Shown here: positions 1-11,464 of the stretch, piece by piece
Position numbering within the stretch: position 1 is the stretch's first letter
Layout: each line of letters begins with the position of its first letter
Assembly (NCBI GenBank): GCA_028554755.1
Contig: JAPTOF010000014.1
Span: 6,510,001 to 6,574,000, forward strand
DNA: 64,000 nucleotides
Origin: Cordia subcordata
Lineage: Eukaryota > Streptophyta > Magnoliopsida > Boraginales > Cordiaceae
Reading direction: 5' to 3'
Notes under the pieces: generated by a model
Databases searched by the model: none
The model's input: only the letters and a program-made list of their open reading frames with translations
Told to the model about the DNA's origin: nothing
Position numbers and translations under genes: made by a program

Positions 1-709
1 TTGATTTTTCTGTTTCTTAATAGTTTTTTTTGACAACATAATTACTTGTTTTTCTAATTTTCTTTTATTTTCTCTTTATCTAATAAAATCCTCGCTAAAT
101 ATTATATAAAACTCCAAATATAGATGCAAAATAATGAACTAAAAATACATTATATTTTCAATAATATTTATTGAACCATTATTTTGTCATATTTTGATGG
201 TATTACTCGGGATTGGTAATTAGGCACTTTTTGTAATTTTTTGCTTTCTCCCTTTCTCTTTTTTTTATTATATTAGTAAATTATTTTGTCAAGTTTGCTT
301 TATAATTCACTTGATGTGTGATATTTCCCTTTCGTACACTTGAAAATGAATGAATTCTTCACTTTATATGTTACTATTTGTGAGATTATACATTGTAACT
401 TCTATTATCTCTTATATTAACTTATTAAAAAAAACTATAAATTGAATGAAGTCGAAACCTCAATTTGATTTAGTATCCTCAAGGCTTTATTGCTCGTCAC
501 AAATGCTATATGACTTCTATAGCAAAAGCCTTCCCAAACACAAGGACCTATTTCTTATAATCGTAGTACAATGAAAGCAAAAACTTGCAAAGTTTCAATA
601 TTTGAACCCTCTTACTATGTGAAACTACAAATGCTAGAAGTATGCAAAAATTATATGTTCTAACTAATTACATACTTCTTGGTGTGTTGTGTACCTTGCT
701 AAAAGACCA

Positions 710-743
<34 letters not shown>

Positions 744-1498
744 TAGAATATATCAAACATTCAATATGACATTTATGGATGAATTCTAAGAGATGTAAAA
801 CTCCTAAATAATAATACAAGATTATAGAGAAATTCCAAAGGTTTCATAACCCCTTGGAATTCATATCTAGGTTAATAGGGAGGATTTCTCATTCATTTCC
901 AGTATATATAATAGATTATATATCATATAGATAATAGATTTAGGACTTACTGTGATATAACTTTGGGCGTTATAAATAATTATGTGTAATTAGTTGACTC
1001 ACTGTCCAAACTATATGATGAGGTTTTACAATATTGAAATCATTAGATCTCCCAAGTTCATTGATTTATTAAAAATATTTGTATGTTTTGTAACTTTCTA
1101 TAAAAATTCTTTAAAATTGGTTTGATGTCTGAATTATTTTCTTATGATAACTTGAGAATCTTCACATATTTTATTTAATAAATATTTAAAACTAGAGAAG
1201 AAAATTGGCTACATTATTTGAGTCATATATTATTAAAAATTTAACAATAGAAATTATATTGCATATTTTTTAAATAATTGAAATTGATTTAGATATTCTG
1301 TAACAATGAGAACTAACTTGAGAAAAAACGAAAGAAGAAAATAAAGAAAATTGCAGTAATTGTTTTTTCTATTAATTAGTAATTATTTCATAGATAAATT
1401 AACAAAATGAAGCATAGAAATATGACATGTGACACCTCTTAAAACATGAATATAACTTGCCCTAAGACATTAAAAAGCATGGGGTATAACTTTATAAC

Positions 1499-1499
1499 A

Positions 1500-1549
<50 letters not shown>
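1499..1549. repeat. (ATT)n microsatellite
   Basis: About 17 uninterrupted copies of the trinucleotide ATT. The array is long and pure, so it is probably polymorphic in length. Confidence 0.95.
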
Positions 1550-1552
<3 letters not shown>

Positions 1553-1709
1553 GATTTTTTTTGTTCTCTTTCTTTTCATTTGATTGTATTAATCAACTAT
1601 TTTATCATGTTTAATATGTAGCTTAAATGACATAATAATCTTTTTTATTAATTTTTGAATATTGATGACAATTTTAATTTGCAAATCACAGTTGCAAGCA
1701 TACTCTCTT

Positions 1710-1850
1710 TTATGAGCTTATGTGATACTTAAATAGGAGCTTATGAAATATTTAAAGAGGAGCTGATGTGGAATCTAAGGAAGAACTTATGTGGTATCCA
1801 AATAAGAACTTATGTGTTATTTAAGGAGGACCTTATGTGCCATTCAAAGA
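1710..1850. repeat. Minisatellite of about 28-bp units, roughly five degenerate copies
   Basis: The phrase GAGCTTATGTG, or a close variant (GAGCTGATGTG, GAACTTATGTG, GACCTTATGTG), recurs about every 27-30 bases, each time followed by an AT-rich spacer ending in a purine run. Five units can be counted. No coding sense is apparent. Confidence 0.75.
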
Positions 1851-3246
1851 TCTATTAACTTTACTTGAGGTATAACTTTATAAATAAATAAATAATAATA
1901 TAGTATATTATAAATATAGATATAGATAGATAAATATATAGATAATGATGATAATAGTTGTGATTTATCAAATGCAAAAGGGTAAAAGCTAAATAAAACC
2001 AAATGGCAAAAATTGACTGGAGCCTTTTTGTTTTATGAGATGGCGGAACTATCGCTACTTTGCATAGATTTTCTATGTCGTTGACTTAATAGAGTTACCA
2101 TTTTTACTAACTTTTTAAATATTTAAAATTTATAAATGTTTTTACTTTTACCATCCCAACTATTATATACAAGAAAAACAGATGCACCATGTATGTACCC
2201 TTCACATTTTTCTGTTCCTATAATGTTAGTACGTGTTTTTTGTACATTGAAAAAGAAAAGTTTGCTTTGTACATTAAAAAGTGAAAGACTAATATGTTAC
2301 ATTAATAGATGCTCAATAAATGATAGAAATGTATCAATTCTAAAATTACTAAATTTTACAAAAAATTAAAAGTTGTAATCAATGTTAGAAATTTAATATG
2401 ACAAAATATATTTATATTTTATTCCTTACACTAATTGTCAAAATTGACCATTAACAATAATAAAAACATAAAAATACTCTTTTGTCATGTGTATCACATG
2501 AATACTACACTATTTAAATTATGTATTATAAATTCAATTAATATATTGTGTAATTGTCTTTCTTTATATTATTAGATACTTATATTGTTAATTTAACAGG
2601 ACTTATTTTAATTATTTTACACGTTACATGTATATAAAATTACATTTCACTTTCTCATCTATTGCACGGGGGAATGACTGATTTATATATATACAAGAAG
2701 ACATGTTGTTTGTTATAGAAAAATTTATCTTATGTAAGATTATATTGAACCCATTCTAAAATTAAAAATTATTAAACCCATTCTAAAATTAAAAATTTGT
2801 TACTACAGCAATAAGTTCCAAGACAAACTCCAAATCAGTTATGAACTTAAACAATATTTATGATGATGGCATAAATTTAAAAGCATAAATTCTTTGTCAC
2901 AAAGGACATTATCTAATCAATAAAAGACTAGAGCTTGTTTGGCTAAGCTTATTCGAGACTTATAAGCTGCAAATAGTAAAAAACTAAAAATCATGTGAGA
3001 GGGCACTTTGTTTTAAGTACTTATAAACAACAAAATAAGCAGAGCCAAACAAACTTAGAGCTCATTTTGAGTGGCTTTTCTAAAAATAATTTTTTCTATA
3101 GACTTTGAAAAGATAATTTTAAGAAGTTACTTTGAAAAGATAATTTTTAAGAAGTTACTTCTGAAAGAACTAAATTTTATTTATTTATTTATTTTTATAG
3201 TTTTGGCTTCGTTCTTTTAAAATTAAAGATATTAAAAGCTGGGATT

Positions 3247-5451
3247 TTTTTTTAAATTAAAGATATTGGGGGAAAATACAATAACTTCCTTATGGTTCAT
3301 CAAAAGTATACCGAGCCCCCCTATGGTCCAAAATGTCTCACATAATCTCCTTATAGTCCATAAAAGTGCATCAAATATCCTTGTCATTAAAAAATCCATT
3401 ATATTTAATCATGATTATTTAAAATTACCCAAACGACCCTCCTATCTTTTACAAAAGAAGTGTTGCTAAAAGATTTGAACCTTCAACCTCAAATTAAAAC
3501 AATAAATACTCTAACCAACTAGACTATAAACAATTTATGTGTTAACTTAATTTTAAGTTAATTTATATTTATTATAAAAGTAAAGAAAAGGTTAATAAAT
3601 TGTAACTTCTTTTCAGTTTTGAACAGTCAAATTAAAAAATTTTAATCTAAAGTTTTTTTTAATTTGAAAACGTAAAACAACTTAGTGAAAAAGAAAATGT
3701 CAAAATTTGAGCTAAGGGAAATTATATTAATTACTAGTCGAATCTCATCTACCAAAAACTAATGTCATGACGAGCCAAGTTGATGTTAAATTATTGGTTG
3801 TTAACACATTGAATCTAATCAAGTGATTTAATTTATAAGTGTTGCTTCAAACTTTTAAGAGAATGTCTTGAACGTATTATAAAATAAGCATGTCTTTTAT
3901 GTTCCAAAAATAAAGTTGGCTTTTATTTTTTGCCCCCTAATTCTTAGTTGAATTGTCAATTTACTATCGCATGAATGTCGATTCTTTTTGCACACTCGAT
4001 CTAGTAAATTGAATTTAAAAATTGAAACTCTTTTGTAAAAGTAAAAATTTAGACTTTTAAAAAGTATCTTAAGAAAAAAAAAATATATATATATATATAT
4101 TTAAAAAAAATATCGATACAAATGAGCCCCTTATGTGGAGGTAGGTGCGCCATAATTTCACTAACCTAAGATTTTTTCTTTTAAAATTAGAGTATTTTTT
4201 ATTTAAAATACAATGAACTCTCTCTGAAGAAAAAAAGTTAAAAAAAGAAGCCATGGCTGCTTGTACGTTCACTACCCAATGCTCACTACTAGTTTTTGTG
4301 GCGTAGAGAGCTTCTCTCTCATCTCTCCCTCTCTTAGGGCTTGTTCGATAAATTTAGTTGTTAGAGTAGCTGATAGCTGTTTGAATAGCTGATAATTATT
4401 GTATTTTATATATTAGCGGATAACTGTTTAACTAACTGATTGAACAAAATGTATTTGATAAAATTAGTTGTTAGATTAGTTTATGAATGTAAAATGACGT
4501 AAAAAGATATTGAAATCATGTTGGTGTTGTTGCTATTATTATTATTGTTGTTGTTGTTGTTGCTGTTCTTGTTATAATAAATGTAATTATTATTACTATT
4601 ATAGGAATAAGATAATATATTTCATAATTAAATATTTATCTTCAAAATCATGTTTTAATATTAAAGTATAATTAATTTTTGACAAAACATTTGTATTAAT
4701 ATTACAAAATTAATTTTAATAGATTCAAAATTATTTTTACAAAAAAAAGTACTAATAAAACTTATGCTTTTAATAATGTTGATTATATAAAAATAGAAAT
4801 TTATTTTTATATTATTTCTTATTTATATTTGTGAAAGAAAATGTAAAAATATATAGAGAAATTGGAGAAAGAATAAAAAAATAAAAAAATGCAAAAAGAG
4901 TAGAATTGCTAAAAAAAAATGACAAGTTAAAAGCTACCTGAAAGGCTAAAATTTTTAGCTTTTGAAAAGCACTAGTTGAAATGTTAAAAGCCACCTAGAA
5001 AGCTACTTGAAACGCTAGTTTAACGAATAATAATAATATAGCAATATAGTGTTTTGACCAGTCAAGATGCTAAGCGCTACTTGAAAAGATGTTACTGAAC
5101 ATACACTTATTCTCAATTTATGTGCTAACTTAATTTTAGATTAATTTATATTTATTCTTAATATAATCAACTTAAAATTAAAATATTATAAATTGTCTAC
5201 AGCCTAGCTACTTAGAGTATTTGTTATTTTAGTTTAAGGTTGAAGGTTCAAATCTTTTCAGTAACATTTTTTTTGTAAGAGTAGTTTAGATAATTTTAAA
5301 TAATTATGGTTAAATATAACGAATTTTTCAACGGTAATTTGATGCACTTATGGTCTATAAGAGGGTTTACGTGAAACTTTTTAGATTGCAAAAAATTTTG
5401 ATGCACTTTTAACGAGACACAAGTCTAATATATTCTACTCAGTATATTAAT
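3247..5451. mobile_element. Candidate 2.2-kb element with long inverted repeats (Mutator-like MITE?)
   Basis: The stretch 3266-3570 is repeated in inverted orientation at about 5115-5405. Shared phrases include AAAAGTGCATCAAAT, the block containing GATTTGAACCTTCAACCT, and ACTTAATTTTAAGTTAATTT. Outside the pair, AGCTGGGATT occurs at 3237-3246 and again at 5452-5461, compatible with the 9-10 bp target duplication of Mutator-type elements. The outermost bases of the two ends do not match well, so the true ends are uncertain. The interior codes for nothing recognisable. The inverted pair is directly visible; the class assignment is inference. Confidence 0.5.
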
Positions 5452-5772
5452 AGCTGGGATTGGATTAAGACGTACCAGTCTGTACCTGCCACATATACCT
5501 GGAAAACGGGTACCTGCTACCCGATCTGACCAGCTTAAGTCGGGTTTGGCGGGTTGGCGGGTCACATCGGGTCTACCCGATTACCCGACGAGTCAAGCAA
5601 TGCCAAACCCTAAACCGACCCTATAGGGTTGGCGGGTTGGACCCGCCAAATATTGGAAAAATATTTTTTTTAATTTAATTAAAAAATTGATAAATCAATG
5701 TCTAACAATTAAAATTCACAAAATTCAACACTTAAAATCATTATATAACAATTACAAATCTTAATTTCCAAT

Positions 5773-6115
5773 CATAATTCATAATCAAATTCAAAATCAA
5801 AACCATAAATCACTATTCACAAATCATGCCCATAAGTGCATAATTATATAAATAATAACCACTAACTATTAAACACCTAATAATACAATCATAATTCATA
5901 ATCAAATCCAAAATCAAAACCATAAATCACAATTCACAAACAAACCATGTCCACAAGTCCATAACTCTATAAATAATAACCACTAAGCATTAAACACCTA
6001 ATAATGAAACCATAATTCATAATCAAATCTATAAACCAAAACCATAATTCCTTAAATCACAATTCACAAACCATAAGTCCATAACTTCATAAATAATACA
6101 CACTCAATCATCTAA
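5773..6115. repeat. About 120-bp tandem repeat, three copies, downstream of the hAT transposase gene
   Basis: The phrase CATAATTCATAATCAAAT starts at 5773, 5890 and 6011, and each unit runs through similar AATCACAATTCACAAA and AAATAATAACCACTAA text. The period is 117-121 bases and the units diverge slightly. The array lies between the left subterminal GGGTC motifs and the end of the transposase gene, in its probable 3' UTR or flank. Confidence 0.85.
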
Positions 6116-6255
6116 TGGTTATAACATACAATTATACAAACATAAAACAACAAACAAACATATTAATTCTCAAAACTCAATCCATTACACTAACACTACA
6201 TAAGAACAATCAAACTGCATCATTTCTCAAAAACTATAGCAACAATCAAACTTCT

Positions 6256-8577
6256 TCATTCCTCTTCCACATCAACAACTTGATTTGAACCTGCATTTGG
6301 TTTGAAACTACAAATAGGGAATTCGAGACGTTTCAAGATTTGTTCTTCATTCTCATCTATCAAAAAAAGAAAAACAAAAAGTATTAGGAATAGATTTACC
6401 AAAAAAGTTAGCTACTAATTCACATATTACAATTTAGAAACTTATAAGCAAAACACTTTTTAATCATTTATAAGATCATTGTGATAAAATTTACCTGTAG
6501 ACTTGAAACCATACAACCAATTGCGAGTACAAAGCAAAGCTTCAAAGTTTTCCAAGAGAGAGCTTCTATATTTATTAAGAATTCTTCCACCAACACTAAA
6601 AGAAGATTCTGAAGCAACAGTGGTTATAGGAATGATTAATATATCACGCACCATAAGTGAAAGTACTGGATACCTATTTTTTTCTTTCCTCCAATGTTCC
6701 AACACATTTAAGTTTGCATGAAGCTTACGGTCAAGTCTAGGCTCCTCCAAGTACAATTCCAATTCACTCTTACCATTTCTGTCAATGCTTTGACCCCCAA
6801 ATAAATCAAACTCCTAAACAATCATAAAAGAAAAGTATCAACATCACAATTGAAACAAACAATTTTATAAAAATAGGATAATTTTAGAAGCACTTACATC
6901 AAGCAAATCTTTTCCTTTTCCAATAGCCCATGATCCGCTACTACTTTCAATGGATGATGATGGTGGTGATAGCAATGTAGTTGTGGTTTTTTGAGAAGCC
7001 TTCTTTTGATATTCTTCAAACAACATTTTCAACTTGCTTTTGATACGATATATTTTACCCATTGTAGTGACAGGATTTATCTTATCAAAGCAAAATTGAA
7101 GAATATCACACTTCAAGCGAGGATCAAACACAACCCCAAATGCAAGCACTGGACTATATTCATCCCAATATTTTTCAAATTTCTCTAACATCCTTTCTGC
7201 CATAACCCTAAGCAAAGGATCACCACTCATCTTGTTCTCCAACAAAAGAGATTGAATGCGCCACACATTCATGAAATACAAATTAGATGTCGGATAATTT
7301 ATACCAGAGAACAAATTAGTCATGTCATTGAAAGGCTCTAGGAATTCACATATTTTCTCGCATCTTGTCCATTCCTCATCTGATAGTCTATACTTGTACT
7401 GACTATCAAAAACTTGTAAATGTGAAAAGGCAGCACGATACCTAATGGCACTCTCAAGCATTAAGTATGTTGAATTCCAACGGACAGGCATATCCAAGCG
7501 AAGACCAATTGAAACTTCTAATTTAGCAGCTTTTGCACACTCCTCAAATTTTAAAATCCTACTTTCCGAGCCAAGCACATATTTGACACTCTCTCTAATT
7601 TTGTGTAATGCACCACTAGCTACTTTCAAACCATCTTGAACAATAAGATTCAAAATATGAGCACAACATCGAATATGAAAGAAATCTCCATCACACAACA
7701 AACCATTATGTAACCTGAATGCATTTATCAATCTATCTTGCATATTATCATTAGCAGATGCATTGTCCAATGTGATAGAAAAGATTTTGTGCTCAATTCC
7801 CCATTCCTTCAAGAAAAACATGATCTTTTGGGCTAATTCAATCCCACTGTGTGGAGGAGGCATGTGATAAAAGGACAAAACCTTACTATTCAGTTTCCAA
7901 CTATCATCCACAAAATGTGTAGTAAGACAAAGATAACCCTCATTAGTGCAAGATTGCCACAAATCAGATGTCAAACATATTCTCCCAGAATGTCTAGCTA
8001 AAACTTCTTTCAATCTTGCCTTTTCCCTTTTATAAACTTTCAACACATCAGCTTTAAGTGTGTTTCTTGAAATCAGTTTCACATCTTGGTTCAAATACAA
8101 ATAAACATCATTATGGCCTTCATGCTCAGCCATTGCAAATGGATAATTATGTCTAATTACAGCAATTGCTTGTTTCTCACGAAAAACATTTTGATTGATT
8201 TTCTTAGAACGTATCCTACCATCTTCATTAATAAGCATTTGACCAACATCAAAATTGTCACGAAGTGGACAAGCTTGAATATGCTTGTTCAAATTAGTAG
8301 TTCCATAACCTTTACCTCCCACAAGATAAATCTTTTTGCACCTATTACAAGCAGCCCTTTCTTTTCCATCTTCAGATTTATCCAATTTAGTAAAATATTG
8401 CCAACATTTAGATGTTTGAACTCGAGACCTTTTCTTAGAAGAATTACTAGAAGTGTTAGCTGTACTTTCATCGAGTGCATGAAGTCCAATATCATCTCCT
8501 AACACTTCTCTTACCTCATCATCTATACTAGCATCAAACTCCATTTCATTATTAACACTGACATTTTCTGACTCCAT
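6256..8577 (-). CDS. hAT transposase, BED zinc finger / RICESLEEPER-like, 699 aa
   Basis: Exons: 8577-6898, 6813-6495 and 6356-6256 (1680+319+101 = 2100 nt, 700 codons including the stop), with GTAAGT and GTAAAT donors and AG acceptors. The protein should bind the element's ends and catalyse cut-and-paste transposition in the nucleus. A BED zinc finger lies at about residues 55-105 (C77, C80, H99, C103). The RNase H-like core shows TSDLW (D205), TLDNASAND (D271) and RCCAHILNL (C304, H307). The C-terminal hAT dimerisation domain, with ASESSFSVGGRIL, lies on exon 2. Exon 3 adds an acidic tail ending VVDVEEE. Length is normal for the family and there are no internal stops. The exon 3 junction is inferred from phase; without it the protein would end 13 residues after KSTG. 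The start is the first ATG of the long open frame. Confidence 0.9.
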
Positions 8578-8757
8578 AGTATAGTCAACTAGTCAATCAA
8601 CAACCCGCAAATACACCAACAAAATAGTGCCCAAATTCAATCAGAAGTCATTATAGAAAAGGAAAAAAGAAAAGCACTACGATTAGAGATTAATAATTGA
8701 AGAGAAAATTTTTCAGTCTCCTAAATAAAGAGTGAAATAAAACAAATTGTATTATTC

Positions 8758-9000
8758 CTGAGCAGTGAGCACATAAAATAAAACAAAACATTTTCTGTTT
8801 TCTTTTCTTTTTCTTTTTTCTTTTATGAGCAGCGAGCATATATATATATATATATATATAAAGCATTTTCTGTTTTCTTTTTCTTTTTCGTTTTCTTTTT
8901 TCTTTTCTGAGCAGCGAGCATATATATATATATATATATATATATAACATTTTCTATTTTCTTTTTCTTTTTTCTTTTCTGAGCAGTGAGCACACACACG

Positions 9001-9037
<37 letters not shown>

Positions 9038-9073
9038 TTCATTATCGTCAGCAGTAAGCAGTGAGCAGTGAGC

Positions 9074-9106
<33 letters not shown>

Positions 9107-9110
9107 GAGA
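8758..9110. repeat. Tandem repeat with embedded TA/CA microsatellites in the transposase leader
   Basis: Units of about 85-90 bp begin with GAGCAGCGAGCA or GAGCAGTGAGCA, continue with a TA, CA or AAAATAA tract, then a pyrimidine-rich ACATTTTCTGTTTTC block. At least four units lie between the transposase ATG (8577) and the right end of the hAT element, so they fall in its promoter or 5' UTR. The open frames across it are low-complexity artefacts. Confidence 0.85.
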
Positions 9111-9644
9111 ATAAAAAAAAACGAACCTTGTTAGTCGCCGGTGGATTGCGTCGCTGAAAGCCGCTTTGCCACCGCGTGAGGCAGAGAGAGTGAGAGTGAC
9201 CGAGTGAGAGTTGAAATGGCAAAAGGAAAATAGAAGCTAGAAAGTATGAAAAAGAAACAGAGAACCACGCAACTTGCACTTTGTGAGTCGTGACGCAAGA
9301 AAAATTTGCACAATTGCACGTAGTTTACTAGTTTTCTTGGCACTTCGACGGTGTCGGCGAGACGCGACTCACGCGAGAGGAAAGGGAGGGCTTTTGAGTT
9401 TGCTGACTGAGTGAATTTTGCCCTAATTATTACTTGCTTTTCCTATTTGCCCTTTTCTAGTTTTCTTTTTTCTTTTTCTAATTAATTAACTTTTGACCCG
9501 CGGGTCAACCCGACCCGACCCGTGACTTTGGCGGGTCGGGTTGACCCGTTTACCCAGCGGGTTGTATAATCCCCAACCCTACCCTATTAAATGGGCGGGT
9601 TAAGCGGGTAGACCCACGGGTCATCACCCGTTTTGCCAGGTCTA

Positions 9645-11464
9645 CTGCCACACCTGCAAAAGAAGACAAACGGTTGAAATATTAAATTGTGATAATGACA
9701 CACTAAATGACGTATTCACGAGCCACGCCAGAAAGAAAGTCCAATTTTCACATTTAATTAATCGGTTTTTCAAAACATACAATTAAATGACTTTTTGTAT
9801 ATAAAAAATTATCATTTTTAAATTTTAACCATTCTCCCATTAAATATAACTTGACTTTTATAAGAATAAATAATTAAAAATAATAAATTTAATATAAAAG
9901 TGATTAAACATAGTAAATTTTTATATTAATAAAAATATTAATTTAAATTTAACACGTATAATATTACGCTCGTTAAAAATACAGTTAATTAACACAATAC
10001 TGTTTGCAAACATATCGGCGAAGCATTGTGATCTCACATGTTGGGCCATGGGCTTGTGTAAGCCTAGCGTGACATTGAATATTTGGCTCTCCCTCACATC
10101 AGCGTTTGCGTATTCTTTTCTTCTTTTTTTTTTTTTGCCCCTTTCGTTTTCTTGTCGTGTGCGCGTTACGTGAGTAGTTCCCCTCCCCCCCTACCTATAT
10201 TCCTAGTGGGGTATTGATGTAATAATACTGCAATGATATGAAGAAAGTTTAATAATTATAGATCATTTACATTATTTTTATTATAATAATATATAATTGT
10301 TTACTTTATTTACAATATTATAAAAGGTGAATTGTTGCCGAATCTCCTATAAAACTTTCAAGTGTATCAAATTTTTTATATAAAGATTCTCATAATTCCT
10401 TGTAGTGTGTTTCCTTTTATAGAAAAATCGTCATTTCATAGATCATTAATTTAAAGAACAAATGCAATTTTTAATATGCTTCGTATGGATGGCCCTCCTT
10501 AGGAATGGTACTGTACATCGCACTGTGCTTTAATAGTATTGGCGTATAGTACGTAATAATATACGTATTCAAAATTCTTATATTAAGTTACAAAATTCTT
10601 ATGTTATATATGCAAAATTCTTATAAAAATTTTAAACACATATACTATTACGTAATGTGCACGTGAACTGTTTATGTACAGTACTCATGTAGGACATTGT
10701 GCATGTGATGCATAGTTTATACTGAAGAACAAATTAATCTATTACGGGATCCTATTTACTTTTGGGGGGACATAGAAGAATGTGATTCACTTTTACAAGA
10801 TAATGGGGACGTGTACTTATTTTTGGTTAAAAATTTGCTAATATGCTTATCTTTAGTGATTGGAGAAGACTTATAAGAGAGATTCTTTTGTACGGCCCTG
10901 TTGCGCAACGAGGGTGTCAAATTCACTTTTACTAGAGAAGCTGTGCATAATAATTTATCTTGCCATAAAATGAAACGTTTTCTATTACTGTGAATTTTTA
11001 TTTGAGGCACCAAACGTGGTCCCGTTTTATCTTTTTTGGATTAATTTTTCCATAAATCTTTATTATTATCACAAATTTTAATTTAATACCTACTATTTAA
11101 AAAAAACTCAAATTAATTTTTAATATTTTACAAATATAATCAAAATTAGCCTCTTTTACTTAAAAAGACTTTCCACATCATTACAGTCATCAGCCCATGC
11201 CATTCCCGTAATTTCCGCTCAACTCCATGCCCCTTTTGTACTACACTTCTGCTTCTTCTTCTTTAGCTCCCTCCCAAACGACGTTGTTCTTGCCCTTCAT
11301 GCAAACTTCCCTCTTTTCCAGTGGCAGTTTTTGCTATTTTTAGCAGTAATTTTCCTCCATTAATTCTTACAAACACGTATAATTTGTATTTATATACTTT
11401 CGCTAATTCAATAGCTTGATCTTTTTACTCCTCTGTAATTATTTATATATATAATTGTTGTTTA
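9645..11464. other. Spacer between the hAT element and NPR1, including the NPR1 upstream region
   Basis: No protein-like frame is seen; the 85-codon open frame on the minus strand near 10756-11013 has no recognisable similarity. The last 300 bases before the NPR1 start are pyrimidine-rich (CTTCTGCTTCTTCTTC around 11247), typical of a plant 5' leader, and contain a TATA-like sequence. No full W-box (TTGACC or TTGACT) stood out on inspection. Confidence 0.5.
11387..11396 (+). promoter_or_regulatory. Possible TATA box of NPR1
   Basis: TATTTATATA lies about 70 bases upstream of the NPR1 ATG, which would allow transcription to start near 11420. Position and composition are the only support. Confidence 0.35.

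Larger units (their letters stand above)
1..3240. other. AT-rich intergenic DNA without a recognisable gene
   Basis: No frame here resembles a protein family; the few open frames are short and low in complexity. The stretch holds a TG run (about 717-742), a trinucleotide array (1499-1549), a minisatellite (1710-1850), a roughly 30-bp direct duplication around 2745-2800, and a short element with inverted ends at about 2931-3063. Its first end reads GCTTGTTTGGC, and the far end reads nearly the same on the opposite strand. That short element looks like a MITE fragment, but I could not fix a target duplication. Confidence 0.6.
5494..9644 (-). mobile_element. Complete hAT transposon (4151 bp) with TIRs and 8-bp target duplication
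   Basis: The left end reads TATACCTGGAAAACGGGT (5494-5511) and the right end, on the opposite strand, TAGACCTGGCAAAACGGGT (9644-9626): one substitution and one indel. The 8-bp sequence CTGCCACA lies directly outside both ends (5486-5493 and 9645-9652), as expected of hAT integration. Both subterminal regions (about 5500-5650 and 9490-9635) are dense in GGGTC/GACCC-type motifs in both orientations, the usual binding platform for hAT transposases. The element carries one three-exon transposase gene on the minus strand that is open throughout. With both ends and the gene intact, it is a candidate autonomous copy. Confidence 0.93.

Noticed and set aside
8690..9343. Several overlapping open frames of 66-175 codons on the minus strand
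   Set aside because: They run through TA/CA/CTTTT tandem repeats in the hAT leader; composition is low-complexity in every frame.
10756..11013. 85-codon open frame opposite the NPR1 promoter
   Set aside because: No family resemblance, no promoter or codon signal.
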